Below are positions 34,216 through 41,488 of a stretch of 41,488 nucleotides of DNA, piece by piece; the stretch's first letter is position 1; each line of letters opens with the position of its first letter. The notes beneath the pieces are model-generated. The model was not told where the DNA came from. It did not search any database and worked only from the letters and a program-made list of their open reading frames with translations. The DNA is from Gelidibacter algens. Lineage in GTDB: Bacteria > Bacteroidota > Bacteroidia > Flavobacteriales > Flavobacteriaceae. A program made the translations under genes and the position numbers. The DNA is taken from the NCBI RefSeq assembly GCF_001678675.1, contig NZ_LZRN01000037.1, forward strand, positions 1 to 41,488, in the 5' to 3' direction.

Positions 34216-35327
34216 GGGTGTAAAGCTTTATAAGTTTCATAAATATGCTTAGCGATGACATTATCATTAAACTGTTGTGCATAATCCAACCCTTTACTAT
34301 TCATTTTGTCTCGGAGTTCTTCATCTTCTAGTACAATCTGAATCGCTGCTTCGATGTCTCTAGGGTCGTTTGGATCAATATAAATGGAGTCTGGCCCACC
34401 GGCTTCACTAAAACAACTTTCTTTAGAGGTGATAACCGGTGTTTTTGAGAACAAAGCTTCTATTATAGGAATACCAAAACCTTCAAAAATACTAGGATAA
34501 ACAAAAACGGATGCCATTTGGTAGATTTGCGCCAATTCTTCAGTATTCACATTCTTTAAAAAATGTACGCGATTTGTTAGTCCTTTGGCATTAATATACG
34601 CTCTAATTTCTTGGGCATAATCGCTTTTATCATTCCCAACCACCACCAAATTACAATTCAAATTTTCAATGGCTTTCACTAAATTGAGCAGATTTTTCCG
34701 TTTTTCCACAGTTCCTACATTTAAGATAAACTTTTTTGGTAAATTAAATTTTGATGAAGTTTGATTAAGTTCTTGGTTGGAATAACTTTTTTTATAGGCA
34801 GCATTGCAACCTTGATAAATCACCTTTATGCGCTTTGGATCTATATGTAGAAATCGAACAATATCTTTTTTGGTCTGTTCTGAAATGGCGATGATCATAT
34901 CAGAATGATCTGCTGCATATTGAAATTTGTTGCGGTATATTTTTCGGTCGATGGGTTTGTAAAGTTCTGGGAAGTGCGCAAAAATAAGATCGTGGATAGT
35001 AACGATGGTCTTGATTTTTGTGTTTTGGATGCCTCTGGGGATTTCGCCCGTCAATCCGTGATAGATATCTATAGTATCTTCTTTTAATTGCTTAATGATA
35101 GCTTTTTGTCTCCAAAATGAAGAAAGAAAGCGCCAAAACGTTGTGTTTGGAAGTGTTTCTTCTGTGTTGGCATCCAACTGAAAAGCAACTTTTCCTGGTT
35201 TCGGATTATAGAGTACATATTGGTTTTCAGGATAAAAATGGGACACCATACGTATTAAATCGCGACTATAATTTCCTAGTCCGGACCTATTGTGAAAAGC
35301 CCGTTTGGCATCAAAACCTATCTTCAT
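34212..35327 (-). CDS. Glycosyltransferase family 4
   Basis: This 371-residue GT-B glycosyltransferase starts with 'KIGFDAKRAFHNRSGLGNYSRDLI', the pattern of mannosyl/rhamnosyl-type GT4 enzymes. 'TIHDLIFAHFPELY' and 'IAISEQTKKDIVRFL' come in the first domain. The C-domain has 'FILNVGTVEKRKNLLNLVKAI', 'HFLKNVNTEELAQIYQMASVFVYPS' and E-x7-E in 'EGFGIPIIEALF'. Its start ATG directly follows the stop of the upstream gene (TAAATG), and it overlaps the following GT4 gene by four bases. With those genes it forms a compact three-gene operon. Donor and acceptor cannot be told from sequence. Confidence 0.94.
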   Translation of the reverse strand: MKIGFDAKRAFHNRSGLGNYSRDLIRMVSHFYPENQYVLYNPKPGKVAFQLDANTEETLPNTTFWRFLSSFWRQKAIIKQLKEDTIDIYHGLTGEIPRGIQNTKIKTIVTIHDLIFAHFPELYKPIDRKIYRNKFQYAADHSDMIIAISEQTKKDIVRFLHIDPKRIKVIYQGCNAAYKKSYSNQELNQTSSKFNLPKKFILNVGTVEKRKNLLNLVKAIENLNCNLVVVGNDKSDYAQEIRAYINAKGLTNRVHFLKNVNTEELAQIYQMASVFVYPSIFEGFGIPIIEALFSKTPVITSKESCFSEAGGPDSIYIDPNDPRDIEAAIQIVLEDEELRDKMNSKGLDYAQQFNDNVIAKHIYETYKALHP

Positions 35328-36374
35328 TTAGCTGTTTATAAAGTTGATATACTTTTTTTGTTGGTACTCATAGCTCCATTTTTTGTCCTGATACAGTGAT
35401 GGGATTTCAATTGTTCTATTTGCTATTGCGTTTAGAATGTTTTCAAAATTAGCGTCATTATAACTGATGCCATTCGCTTTCAAATCAGGAATCACCTCAT
35501 AAAATTTATGAAACAGTAGCGGTTTTTTAAACCCGAATGCCAAATTGAAAGCCCCTGTAATTTTGGAGTCAATATAGTTTTTATCCTGTTTTTGTAACAA
35601 AGGCATGATAAAATCGGAATGTTCCAAATAACTGTAATAGGCGCTATTTGGGATGAACTTTTCAAAAATAACAAAAGCATCTGAAACCTGATGTTTTTCT
35701 AGTTGTTGTTTAAGTTTTAAACCATCCTGATTATTGATATTTCCTAAAATTATAAATTTAAGTAGTTTGGGAATGTTGATTTGACTCAATTTTTCTACTA
35801 AAAATTGATAATCTCTGCGATCGAAAAACACACGTCCCGGAATACAGATCCATACTTCGTTTTCTTTTTTGCTGAGCCTTACCTTTTCTGTGGAAGGAAA
35901 GAAAATAGGGTAGAAGCTTTCCAGCTTCAGACTTTTATCTTTTAATTGGATATTGTTTTTTAGGGCATCACTTAGCGTGAAATATTTTTTGATTTTTGTA
36001 CTGATGATTTTCTGTGTGAAACTTTTATTGAGTTTCCTAACATGATGGACTACACCGATGCATTCTGTTTTGTAACCATTCAAAAAGACGACGACATTTC
36101 TTAAGCTTTTGGATGAGGATGCCGTATTGAAAATCACCTTATCGAATGTTTTTAAGTGGTTGACCAATTTGAGCTGTAATGGTAAACGCTTCATTTTTGA
36201 AAGTGCGTCAAAGTCATACCGAAAAATAGGTATTGCAAACTCTTTATAACTTTCAACATCAATTTTAGGATGGATATATAAGGAAACCTCATGTCCCGCA
36301 TCAGCAAGAAAGGATACTTGCGAAAACATACATTCTTCGTGAGACTCGGATAATTCCACTAAGGCGATCTTCAT
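35328..36374 (-). CDS. Divergent GT-B-like glycosyltransferase
   Basis: This 348-residue protein heads the three-gene operon. Its N-terminus 'MKIALVELSESHEECMFSQVSFLADAGHEVSLYI' has the Rossmann pattern of GT-B enzymes, and the second half shows the start of the C-domain 'VWICIPGRVFFDRRDYQFLVEKL' and 'FIILGNINNQDG'. The final part 'ITGAFNLAFGFKKPLLFHKFYE' occupies the donor-site position but lacks a clear E-x7-E motif, so the sugar-transfer function is less certain than for the neighbours. The start is ATG at 36374. It is divergent from the GT-D-type gene at 36485, with a 110-base shared upstream region. Confidence 0.75.
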   Translation of the reverse strand: MKIALVELSESHEECMFSQVSFLADAGHEVSLYIHPKIDVESYKEFAIPIFRYDFDALSKMKRLPLQLKLVNHLKTFDKVIFNTASSSKSLRNVVVFLNGYKTECIGVVHHVRKLNKSFTQKIISTKIKKYFTLSDALKNNIQLKDKSLKLESFYPIFFPSTEKVRLSKKENEVWICIPGRVFFDRRDYQFLVEKLSQINIPKLLKFIILGNINNQDGLKLKQQLEKHQVSDAFVIFEKFIPNSAYYSYLEHSDFIMPLLQKQDKNYIDSKITGAFNLAFGFKKPLLFHKFYEVIPDLKANGISYNDANFENILNAIANRTIEIPSLYQDKKWSYEYQQKKYINFINS

Positions 36375-36484
36375 ATTGCAAATATCTTTTAAAATTTTGC
36401 CACAAAATAACTAAAAAAAGAGTTTATAAATTATTTTCCATTCCTTTGTTGTTCAGAATGGGTTGATCGCCCAAAATTTGATAC

Positions 36485-37363
36485 ATGAAAACCATAAAAT
36501 ATTATCTCCATCAGCTTTTTAAAAAGGACTATTCCTTAGAAAATGCACCTATCAAAACCAAGAGTATTCAAGACTCCTTTGACTATTTGGAGGAACGCAT
36601 GGATCAAAAGGAGCGCCTATTTTTTGTGAGATTTGGGGATGGTGAATTTATGACTTTATTAAAAAGAGACCATCGCAACTATATTTACAACGAAGGCTTG
36701 GCCATTGAAATTGAGGGATCTTTCAGGATAAAGGATGCTAATTATCTCATTTCCTGTCCTATTAATTATCCTTACGATGAATTTCACGCCAAAGGAATTT
36801 ACAAACAATTCTCATGGCAAAACGAAATGATTGAAGTGATGGACACCATGGATATCAAAACTCATGTTCTCTATGAAAACCCGTGTGTTTTTCAATGTAT
36901 GGCAGTGTTTAAACCTCAACGTTTACGGAAATTTTTAAACAATCATGTGCGTTCTAAATCTAAAATGTTCATCGGTTCTACACCAAAAGAAGTCGCTGAA
37001 AAACTTTACGGACCAATTGATTACTATGTAAAGATTCCTGTAAAAAACGCCTATGAAACGATAGAGGAATGGTGGCCAGAAATAGAAAGAAATGCTGATA
37101 AAGTAGAATTGATCATTCCTTCGGCTGGAAGTACATCAAATGCCATAGCTTTAAGATTATGGAATCTAAATATCCAGGTGAAATTGATTGATTTTGGGTC
37201 AATTGTGGATGCGGTTGATAGAAAAGTCTCACGAACTTGGATTCGCTTAAAAGGGCATACCGCTCTAAAAATTTTGAACAATCCGCCAGAATTTACCTTA
37301 AAAGAAAAACTTAACAACTTTGGAAAGGATGTTAAGTTTTTCTTTAGAAATCAGATTATTTAG
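36485..37363 (+). CDS. GT-D fold (DUF1792-like) glycosyltransferase
   Basis: This 292-residue cytoplasmic protein resembles the GT-D family. The defining D-x-E motif appears in 'FFVRFGDGEFMTLL' (near 47-60, Arg and Asp-Gly-Glu). 'ISCPINYPYDEFHA', 'MFIGSTPKEVAEKLYGPIDYYVKIPVKNAYE' (in parts) and the last strand 'ELIIPSAGSTSNAIALRLWN' follow, then 'VKLIDFGSIVDAVD'. GT-D enzymes were described for bacterial protein glycosylation and other glycans. The gene is divergent from the GT4 operon and next to it, so it probably serves the same surface glycan or glycoprotein pathway. The 146 bases after it contain no obvious terminator. Confidence 0.8.
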   Translation: MKTIKYYLHQLFKKDYSLENAPIKTKSIQDSFDYLEERMDQKERLFFVRFGDGEFMTLLKRDHRNYIYNEGLAIEIEGSFRIKDANYLISCPINYPYDEFHAKGIYKQFSWQNEMIEVMDTMDIKTHVLYENPCVFQCMAVFKPQRLRKFLNNHVRSKSKMFIGSTPKEVAEKLYGPIDYYVKIPVKNAYETIEEWWPEIERNADKVELIIPSAGSTSNAIALRLWNLNIQVKLIDFGSIVDAVDRKVSRTWIRLKGHTALKILNNPPEFTLKEKLNNFGKDVKFFFRNQII

Positions 37364-37509
37364 AGGAAGAACCAAGAGCCTTCCAATACATCGGAACTGC
37401 CAGAATTAAGAACAAAGACTTGATATAGAATACTAAAAAGGATCCTTCATTGTAGCAAAACTCTTAATACTTAATTATAAAAGCGCAGCGGTCTTAATTC
37501 TGATAAAAC

Positions 37510-38325
37510 CTAAACCGCCACATTATATTCACGTAACGCATCATTTAATGACGTTTTCTTATTGGTGCTTTCTTTGCGTTTCCCAATAATTAAGGCACAA
37601 GGCACATTATATGTTCCTGCAGGAAACTCTTTGGCATAACTTCCAGGAATCACAACAGAACGTGCCGGAACAATACCTTTCATTTCAACAGGTGCATCAC
37701 CAGTAACATCAATAATTTTGGTTGATGCAGTTAAGCAAACGTTCGCGCCCAAAACAGCTTCTTTTTCAATTCTTACACCTTCTACCACAATACATCTACT
37801 ACCAATAAACGCGTTATCTTCAATAATTACAGGAGCTGCTTGCAAAGGTTCCAAGACACCACCAATTCCCACACCGCCTGATAAATGCACGTTTTTACCA
37901 ATTTGCGCACAACTGCCCACAGTTGCCCAAGTATCTACCATGGTGCCTTCGTCAACATAAGCACCAATATTCACGTAACTCGGCATCAAAATGGTGCCTT
38001 TACTAATATAAGCACCGTGTCTGGCAACCGCATTGGGCACTACACGTATCCCTTTATCGGCATAGCCGCGTTTTAACGGAATTTTATCATGGTATTCAAA
38101 AATTCCCACTTCAAAAGTTTCCATTTTTTGGATTGGGAAATAAAGCACGACTGCCTTTTTGACCCACTCGTTTACTTGCCACCCATCAGCAGTGGGTTCA
38201 GCTACTCTTAAAGTGCCTTCATCTAGCAAATCGATCACACTTTTTATGCTTTCTATGGTGACTTTATCGGAGAGTAATTCGCGGTTTTCCCAAGCGTTTT
38301 CTATATTTTGTTGGAGTTGTTTCAT
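37510..38325 (-). CDS. dapD: 2,3,4,5-tetrahydropyridine-2,6-dicarboxylate N-succinyltransferase
   Basis: This 271-residue enzyme of the succinylase branch of lysine/diaminopimelate synthesis uses succinyl-CoA to acylate tetrahydrodipicolinate. After an N-terminal helical part, the left-handed beta-helix of hexapeptide repeats is plain ('ARHGAYISKGTILMPSYVNIGAYVDEGTMVDTWATVGS', in parts, then 'GGVLEPLQ' and 'IGSRCIVVEGVRI'). The ATG at 38325 ('MKQLQQNIENAWENRE') is chosen over a GTG at 38343 because a promoter element lies at 38345-38352 and the family begins there. It shares the pathway with lysA at 6177 and the substrate class with sucC. Confidence 0.95.
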   Translation of the reverse strand: MKQLQQNIENAWENRELLSDKVTIESIKSVIDLLDEGTLRVAEPTADGWQVNEWVKKAVVLYFPIQKMETFEVGIFEYHDKIPLKRGYADKGIRVVPNAVARHGAYISKGTILMPSYVNIGAYVDEGTMVDTWATVGSCAQIGKNVHLSGGVGIGGVLEPLQAAPVIIEDNAFIGSRCIVVEGVRIEKEAVLGANVCLTASTKIIDVTGDAPVEMKGIVPARSVVIPGSYAKEFPAGTYNVPCALIIGKRKESTNKKTSLNDALREYNVAV

Positions 38326-38344
38326 GTCTAAATTTAAGTTCACA

Positions 38345-38352
38345 CAAAGATA
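38345..38352 (-). promoter_or_regulatory. -7 element of dapD
   Basis: The minus strand reads TATCTTTG, an exact TAnnTTTG, 20 bases upstream of the ATG at 38325. It rules against the upstream GTG start at 38343. Confidence 0.55.
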
Positions 38353-38409
38353 AACCTATAATTGATTTTGGGAAATTTCTTAATGGAACTTTGCAGTTTG
38401 CTTTTAAGA

Positions 38410-38490
38410 CACAGATTACACAGATTACACAGATTACACAGATTACACAGATTTCAAGGATTTCAAGGATTTCAAGGATTTCACGGATTG
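38410..38490. repeat. Nine-unit array of 9-base repeats
   Basis: Nine consecutive 9-base units: four cacagatta, one cacagattt, three caaggattt and one cacggattg. All share the pattern ca-(c/a)-(a/g)-gatt. It lies between dapD and yqgF, upstream of the yqgF promoter. An open frame through it encodes only the simple repeat Q-I-T/R-I-S and is not a gene. Confidence 0.93.
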
Positions 38491-38526
38491 GATTTAGATA
38501 CTATTCAGAAAGAGATTTAAATGCCG

Positions 38527-38534
38527 TAACTTTG
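38527..38534 (+). promoter_or_regulatory. -7 element of yqgF
   Basis: TAACTTTG is an exact TAnnTTTG, 46 bases upstream of the ATG. No clear TTTG is seen at the -33 distance because that stretch lies beside the 9-base repeats. Confidence 0.5.
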
Positions 38535-38540
38535 CCACTA

Positions 38541-38577
38541 GCAGGAATTATAAAGAGATTCCTGCCTTCGCAGGAAT
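38541..38577 (+). promoter_or_regulatory. Leader with mutually exclusive hairpins before yqgF
   Basis: The word gcaggaat occurs at 38541-38548 and 38570-38577, and its reverse complement attcctgc lies between them at 38558-38565. The middle piece can pair with either outer copy: with the second it forms an 8-base-pair hairpin with loop cttc that ends three bases before the ATG. The second copy resembles a dispersed flavobacterial palindrome, so it may be a repeat insertion rather than a switch. Confidence 0.45.
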
Positions 38578-38580
38578 AGT

Positions 38581-38991
38581 ATGGCAAGAATATTAGCAAT
38601 AGATTACGGAACAAAGCGCACGGGTATTGCGGTAACTGATGAACTTCAAATCATCGCTTCTGGATTGACCACTGTGGCCACGAAGGAGCTCTTGCCGTTT
38701 TTAAAAGCGTATATCTCTAAAGAAAACGTAGAGTTGTTTCTGGTAGGAGAACCCAAGCAAATGAATAATGACGTTTCTGAAAGTGAAGCGTCTATTCAAA
38801 CCTTTTTAAACAAACTTGCCAAGTCAATTCCTACGATGCCTGTTAAGCGTGTTGATGAACGCTTTACTTCAAAAATGGCCTTCCAAACAATGATTGATAG
38901 CGGCCTCAAAAAAGGACAGCGCAAAAATAAAGCATTGGTGGATGAAATTAGCGCGACCATCATTCTTCAAAGTTATCTCTACAATCAGTAA
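38581..38991 (+). CDS. yqgF: Putative pre-16S rRNA nuclease / Holliday junction resolvase (YqgF/RuvX)
   Basis: This 136-residue RNase H-fold nuclease is predicted to act in 16S rRNA 5'-end maturation and possibly in recombination. The N-terminal strand 'RILAIDYGTKRTGIAV' holds catalytic Asp8. Glu57 in 'LFLVGEPKQMN' and Asp121 in 'ALVDEISATIIL' complete the acidic triad; 'VDERFTSKMA' is the other family motif. Length is typical. It precedes def on the same strand by 79 bases, an order I recall from other flavobacteria. The leader is unusual, see the separate entry. Confidence 0.94.
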   Translation: MARILAIDYGTKRTGIAVTDELQIIASGLTTVATKELLPFLKAYISKENVELFLVGEPKQMNNDVSESEASIQTFLNKLAKSIPTMPVKRVDERFTSKMAFQTMIDSGLKKGQRKNKALVDEISATIILQSYLYNQ

Positions 38992-39041
38992 CTCCCTAGT
39001 AACAATTTTATCCTAAGTTTCTAAATTCCTAATAAGTATTG

Positions 39042-39049
39042 TATTTTTG
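39042..39049 (+). promoter_or_regulatory. -7 element of def
   Basis: TATTTTTG is an exact TAnnTTTG, 21 bases before the ATG. TTTC at 39018-39021, 20 bases upstream, is one mismatch from the -33 TTTG. Confidence 0.55.
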
Positions 39050-39070
39050 CAGTCTTAAATTTAAAGATCA

Positions 39071-39661
39071 ATGATTTTACCTATTGTTGCCTATGGCGAT
39101 CCTGTTTTAAAAAAGGAAGGCGAAGACATTTCTACAGAGTATCCCAACCTGAAGGAGGTCATTGCCAATATGTACGACACCATGTATGAAGCCTATGGTG
39201 TTGGTTTGGCAGCGCCGCAAGTGGGACTTTCTATCCGCTTATTTTTGGTAGACACCACACCTTTTGCAGACGATGAAGATTTGACCAAAGAAGAGCAGGC
39301 ATCATTGAAAGATTTTAGGCGTACCTTTATCAATGCTGAAATCCTTGAAGAATCGGGTGATGAATGGGCTTTTAACGAAGGCTGTTTGAGTATTCCAGAG
39401 GTTAGAGAGGATGTGTTTAGAAAGCCAAAAATTAAAATCCAATATCAGGATGAGGATTTCGAAACGCACGTTGAGGAATTTGACGGACTTGTTGCTAGAG
39501 TGATTCAACACGAATACGATCATATTGAGGGTGTTTTGTTTACCGATAAACTGTCGACCTTAAAAAAGCGCTTAATCAAAAGTAGATTGAGTAATATTTC
39601 AAAAGGAAACATCAGCGTCGATTATAAGATGCGTTTTCCTGCCATGAAAAAGAAACGTTAA
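39071..39661 (+). CDS. def: Peptide deformylase
   Basis: This 196-residue metallo-enzyme removes the N-formyl group from new proteins at the ribosome. All three motifs are present: G-x-G-x-A-A-P-Q in 'GVGLAAPQVG' (43-52), E-G-C-L-S with Cys105, and H-E-x-D-H with His147, Glu148 and His151 in 'QHEYDHIEGVLF'. The insertion 'DDEDLTKEEQASLKDFRR' (about 67-84) between motifs 1 and 2 appears typical of the Bacteroidota form. It lies 79 bases after yqgF and 66 bases before a DUF5606 gene. Confidence 0.97.
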   Translation: MILPIVAYGDPVLKKEGEDISTEYPNLKEVIANMYDTMYEAYGVGLAAPQVGLSIRLFLVDTTPFADDEDLTKEEQASLKDFRRTFINAEILEESGDEWAFNEGCLSIPEVREDVFRKPKIKIQYQDEDFETHVEEFDGLVARVIQHEYDHIEGVLFTDKLSTLKKRLIKSRLSNISKGNISVDYKMRFPAMKKKR

Positions 39662-39688
39662 TTTTTTACAATCCTAAGGGCAAAGGTA

Positions 39689-39696
39689 TATATTTG
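39689..39696 (+). promoter_or_regulatory. -7 element of the DUF5606 gene
   Basis: TATATTTG is an exact TAnnTTTG, 31 bases before the ATG at 39728. It indicates that the gene can be transcribed apart from def. Confidence 0.5.
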
Positions 39697-39727
39697 TCAA
39701 CTTCAAAATAAAAAGCATATAAAGAAT

Positions 39728-40270
39728 ATGAGTTTAGATAAGATTTTATCCATTTCAGGGAAACCAGGGCTATATAAAATTGTAACCCAAACACGTAGCG
39801 GTTTTGTTGCAGAATCGTTGCTCGATAAAAAGCGTATGACCGTTAACATTCACAACAATGTGAGTGTTTTGAGCGAAATTGCGATGTACACACTTACTGA
39901 AGAAGTCCCATTACGGGAGGTTTTTAAAAAGGTACGTGCGAAAGAAGATGGAAAACAAACGTCTGTCAGTCATAAAGATTCTAAAGATGCTCTAGAAGAA
40001 TATTTCTTTGAGGTTTTACCTGATTATGATGAAGATCGTGTCTACCCAAGTGATATCAAAAAAGTGATCCAATGGTATAATATTTTACAAGCCAATGATC
40101 TGTTATCTGCTTTGGATGAAGAACAAGAAGATAAGTCAACAGCTTCCAAAGTAGAAGAAGCACAGTCCAAAGCTGCAGCTAAACCGGCTGCTATTAAAAA
40201 TGTAGCATCAAAGGCAGCAGCCTCTAAAAAAGGGGGATCTACTAAAAACACAAGTGCTAGAAAAACCTAG
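39728..40270 (+). CDS. DUF5606 family protein with Lys/Ala-rich tail
   Basis: This 180-residue cytoplasmic protein resembles the DUF5606 family of Bacteroidota. The conserved body (about 1-130) starts 'SLDKILSISGKPGLYKIVTQTRSGFVAESLLDKKRMTV', an SH3-like beta-barrel pattern in look, then 'VPLREVFKKVRAKEDGK' and 'LPDYDEDRVYPSDIKKVIQWYNIL'. The last ~45 residues are a low-complexity tail of Ala, Lys and Ser similar to histone-H1-like or ribosome-associated tails. It sits between def and mazG. Function unknown; the basic tail makes nucleic-acid contact plausible. Confidence 0.8.
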   Translation: MSLDKILSISGKPGLYKIVTQTRSGFVAESLLDKKRMTVNIHNNVSVLSEIAMYTLTEEVPLREVFKKVRAKEDGKQTSVSHKDSKDALEEYFFEVLPDYDEDRVYPSDIKKVIQWYNILQANDLLSALDEEQEDKSTASKVEEAQSKAAAKPAAIKNVASKAAASKKGGSTKNTSARKT

Positions 40271-40307
40271 AAAGAATAAAGAACAAAAAGCTGATTCAAC
40301 ACTATAC

Positions 40308-40345
40308 AAACCCATAATTTCATTTGAAAATTGTGGGTTTTTCTT
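40308..40345 (+). terminator. Rho-independent terminator after the DUF5606 gene
   Basis: A 13-base-pair stem (40308-40320 with 40328-40340, one G-U pair) and a seven-base loop end in a T-rich tail. It separates the DUF5606 gene from mazG. Confidence 0.8.
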
Positions 40346-40426
40346 TTGTTATCATTGAGATTTTAAATTCATCTCCAGAAAAAGCTTTCATTTTCGTAAT
40401 TTTAAACTTTTAGACAGATAACCATT

Positions 40427-41203
40427 ATGACACGCAGACAAGAACAATTACAAGCCTTTGACCGACTTTTAACGATTATGGACGAATTGCGTGAGCAATG
40501 CCCGTGGGATAAAAAACAGACCATGGAAACGCTTAGGCATTTGACCATTGAAGAGGTGTATGAACTTGGTGATGCTATTTTGGAAAAGGATTTGGACGAG
40601 GTTAAAAAGGAATTGGGAGATGTGCTGTTGCACATTGTATTTTATTCTCGCATTGGCAGTGAGACAAAAGACTTTGATATTGCCGATGTGTGTCATAGTA
40701 TTTCTGACAAGCTCGTTGAACGCCATCCGCATATTTACGGCGATGTAAAAGTTGAGAATGAAGACGATGTTAAACGCAACTGGGAACAAATCAAATTAAA
40801 GGAAAAGGGGAAAACAAGCGTCCTGCAAGGAGTGCCAAAAAGTTTGCCCGCTATGGTAAAAGCCAACCGCATACAAGATAAAGTAGCCGGTGTAGGTTTT
40901 GATTGGGAGCATCCTGAACAAGTTTATCAAAAAGTGGAGGAGGAGCTCAACGAATTGAAAGTTGAAGTCGCCAGTGGAAATAAAGATAAAATGGAAAGTG
41001 AATTGGGTGATGTCTTGTTCTCAATCATTAATTATGCCCGCTTTTTAAAATTAAATCCAGAAAATGCATTGGAACGAACCAATAAAAAATTCATCAAAAG
41101 ATTTCAATATTTAGAAGCTAAGTCTAAGGAAATCAATACGTCCTTGTCTGAAATGACCTTGGCCGAGATGGATGTGTACTGGGAGGAAGCAAAAAAAGTG
41201 TGA
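40427..41203 (+). CDS. mazG: Nucleoside triphosphate pyrophosphohydrolase MazG
   Basis: This 258-residue house-cleaning enzyme hydrolyses (d)NTPs, including damaged ones, to the monophosphates and pyrophosphate. Two MazG domains are present. The first shows 'CPWDKKQTMETLRHLTIEEVYELGDAI' (in parts, 25-51) and E62-x-x-D65 in 'KELGDVLLHIVFYSRI'. The second shows 'EEELNELKVEV' and 'SELGDVLFSIINYARFL'. 'VLQGVPKSLPAMVKANRIQDK' between them is the usual linker. This is the full-length solo form, without an adjacent mazEF toxin pair. The -7 match near 40401 (TAATTTTA) is imperfect. Confidence 0.96.
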   Translation: MTRRQEQLQAFDRLLTIMDELREQCPWDKKQTMETLRHLTIEEVYELGDAILEKDLDEVKKELGDVLLHIVFYSRIGSETKDFDIADVCHSISDKLVERHPHIYGDVKVENEDDVKRNWEQIKLKEKGKTSVLQGVPKSLPAMVKANRIQDKVAGVGFDWEHPEQVYQKVEEELNELKVEVASGNKDKMESELGDVLFSIINYARFLKLNPENALERTNKKFIKRFQYLEAKSKEINTSLSEMTLAEMDVYWEEAKKV

Positions 41204-41352
41204 ATTTTTTTCCATCTGGTAATCCAAACACGAGATTGTGCACGTATATATGGTATAGTGAAACTTTCTAGTTTCATAATCATAAGTAGGTAATCTTAAT
41301 TATATTTTAAGCGGTATTAGTTAAGATTAAAATTTAGTTTAGTTAGGGGTCA

Positions 41353-41390
41353 AAATCCTATCTGTTTTTACAGATAGGATTTGATTTTTT
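41353..41390 (+). terminator. Rho-independent terminator downstream of mazG
   Basis: A perfect 13-base-pair stem (41353-41365 with 41370-41382) and a four-T loop are followed by g, a and six T. It lies 150 bases after the mazG stop; the rest of the gap to the window end shows no gene. Confidence 0.82.
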
Positions 41391-41488
41391 AGGATGTTTG
41401 GTATTTTTAAACTTATTAGTACTAATACTAATTCCATAAAAAAAAGCCCAATCTCTTATATCGAAAATTAAGGTACGTTTTATTTTTT

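Noticed and set aside
38391-38579. Plus-strand open frame through the 9-base repeats
   Set aside because: It translates the array as simple Q-I-T / R-I-S repeats and has no family match; a period of nine keeps the frame open by itself.

Overview
The window looks like chromosomal DNA of a member of the Flavobacteriaceae (Bacteroidota). The DNA is AT-rich, and several genes carry the Bacteroidota promoter -7 element TAnnTTTG instead of an E. coli-type -10 box. Three large secreted proteins end in the gliding-motility-type (type B) C-terminal sorting domain of the type IX secretion system (T9SS). The intergenic gaps carry short-unit tandem repeats and REP-like hairpins of the kind common in this family. 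No rRNA, tRNA, CRISPR array, transposase or phage gene was found.

Layout. (1) 1-5 kb, minus strand: a TPR sensor histidine kinase and a LytTR response regulator (stop and start share one base), followed by two secreted proteins that each look like a tandem ferredoxin-like (alpha/beta-barrel) repeat and by a small NTF2-like lipoprotein. (2) 5-13.8 kb, mostly housekeeping: an AI-2E-family transporter, lysA, sucC with its promoter and terminator, a single-domain DUF1456 protein, a frameshifted secreted esterase, a TerB-like protein, uvrB and a secreted SYLF (YSC84-like) protein. (3) 13.9-26.9 kb, minus strand: three T9SS type B proteins built from a shared ~90-residue repeat with DxDxDG-like acidic loops. 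Two of them are tandem neighbours with a nearly identical ~330-residue C-terminal end, and they lie directly behind an ABC-2-type ATPase/permease pair in one apparent transcription unit. (4) 27.0-32.3 kb: an unnamed protein carrying what looks like a hidden kinase/phosphotransferase active site, a pRiA4b ORF-3-like acidic protein, heme A synthase, a CCA-adding/poly(A) polymerase-type nucleotidyltransferase, a threonylcarbamoyl-AMP synthase, then a 485-base gap of degenerate repeats. (5) 32.3-37.4 kb: a run of glycosyltransferase genes (GT2 with a frameshift, two GT4, one GT-B-like), with a GT-D-type gene divergent from them, pointing to cell-surface glycan synthesis. (6) 37.5-41.2 kb: dapD on the minus strand, then the plus-strand set yqgF/ruvX, def, a DUF5606 protein and mazG, each with its own promoter or terminator signals.

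The genes join ordinary metabolism (lysine branch: dapD and lysA; TCA cycle: sucC; respiration: heme A synthase; repair: uvrB, yqgF) to an envelope programme of T9SS adhesin-like proteins, an exporter and surface glycosyltransferases. The best leads for something undescribed are the kinase-like protein at 27.0-28.1 kb, the ABC exporter / T9SS type B co-operon with its recent C-terminal duplication, and the kinase-regulator / tandem-barrel secreted protein locus at the left end. Two genes (esterase and GT2) each carry exactly one surplus base and are either recent pseudogenes or sequencing errors.
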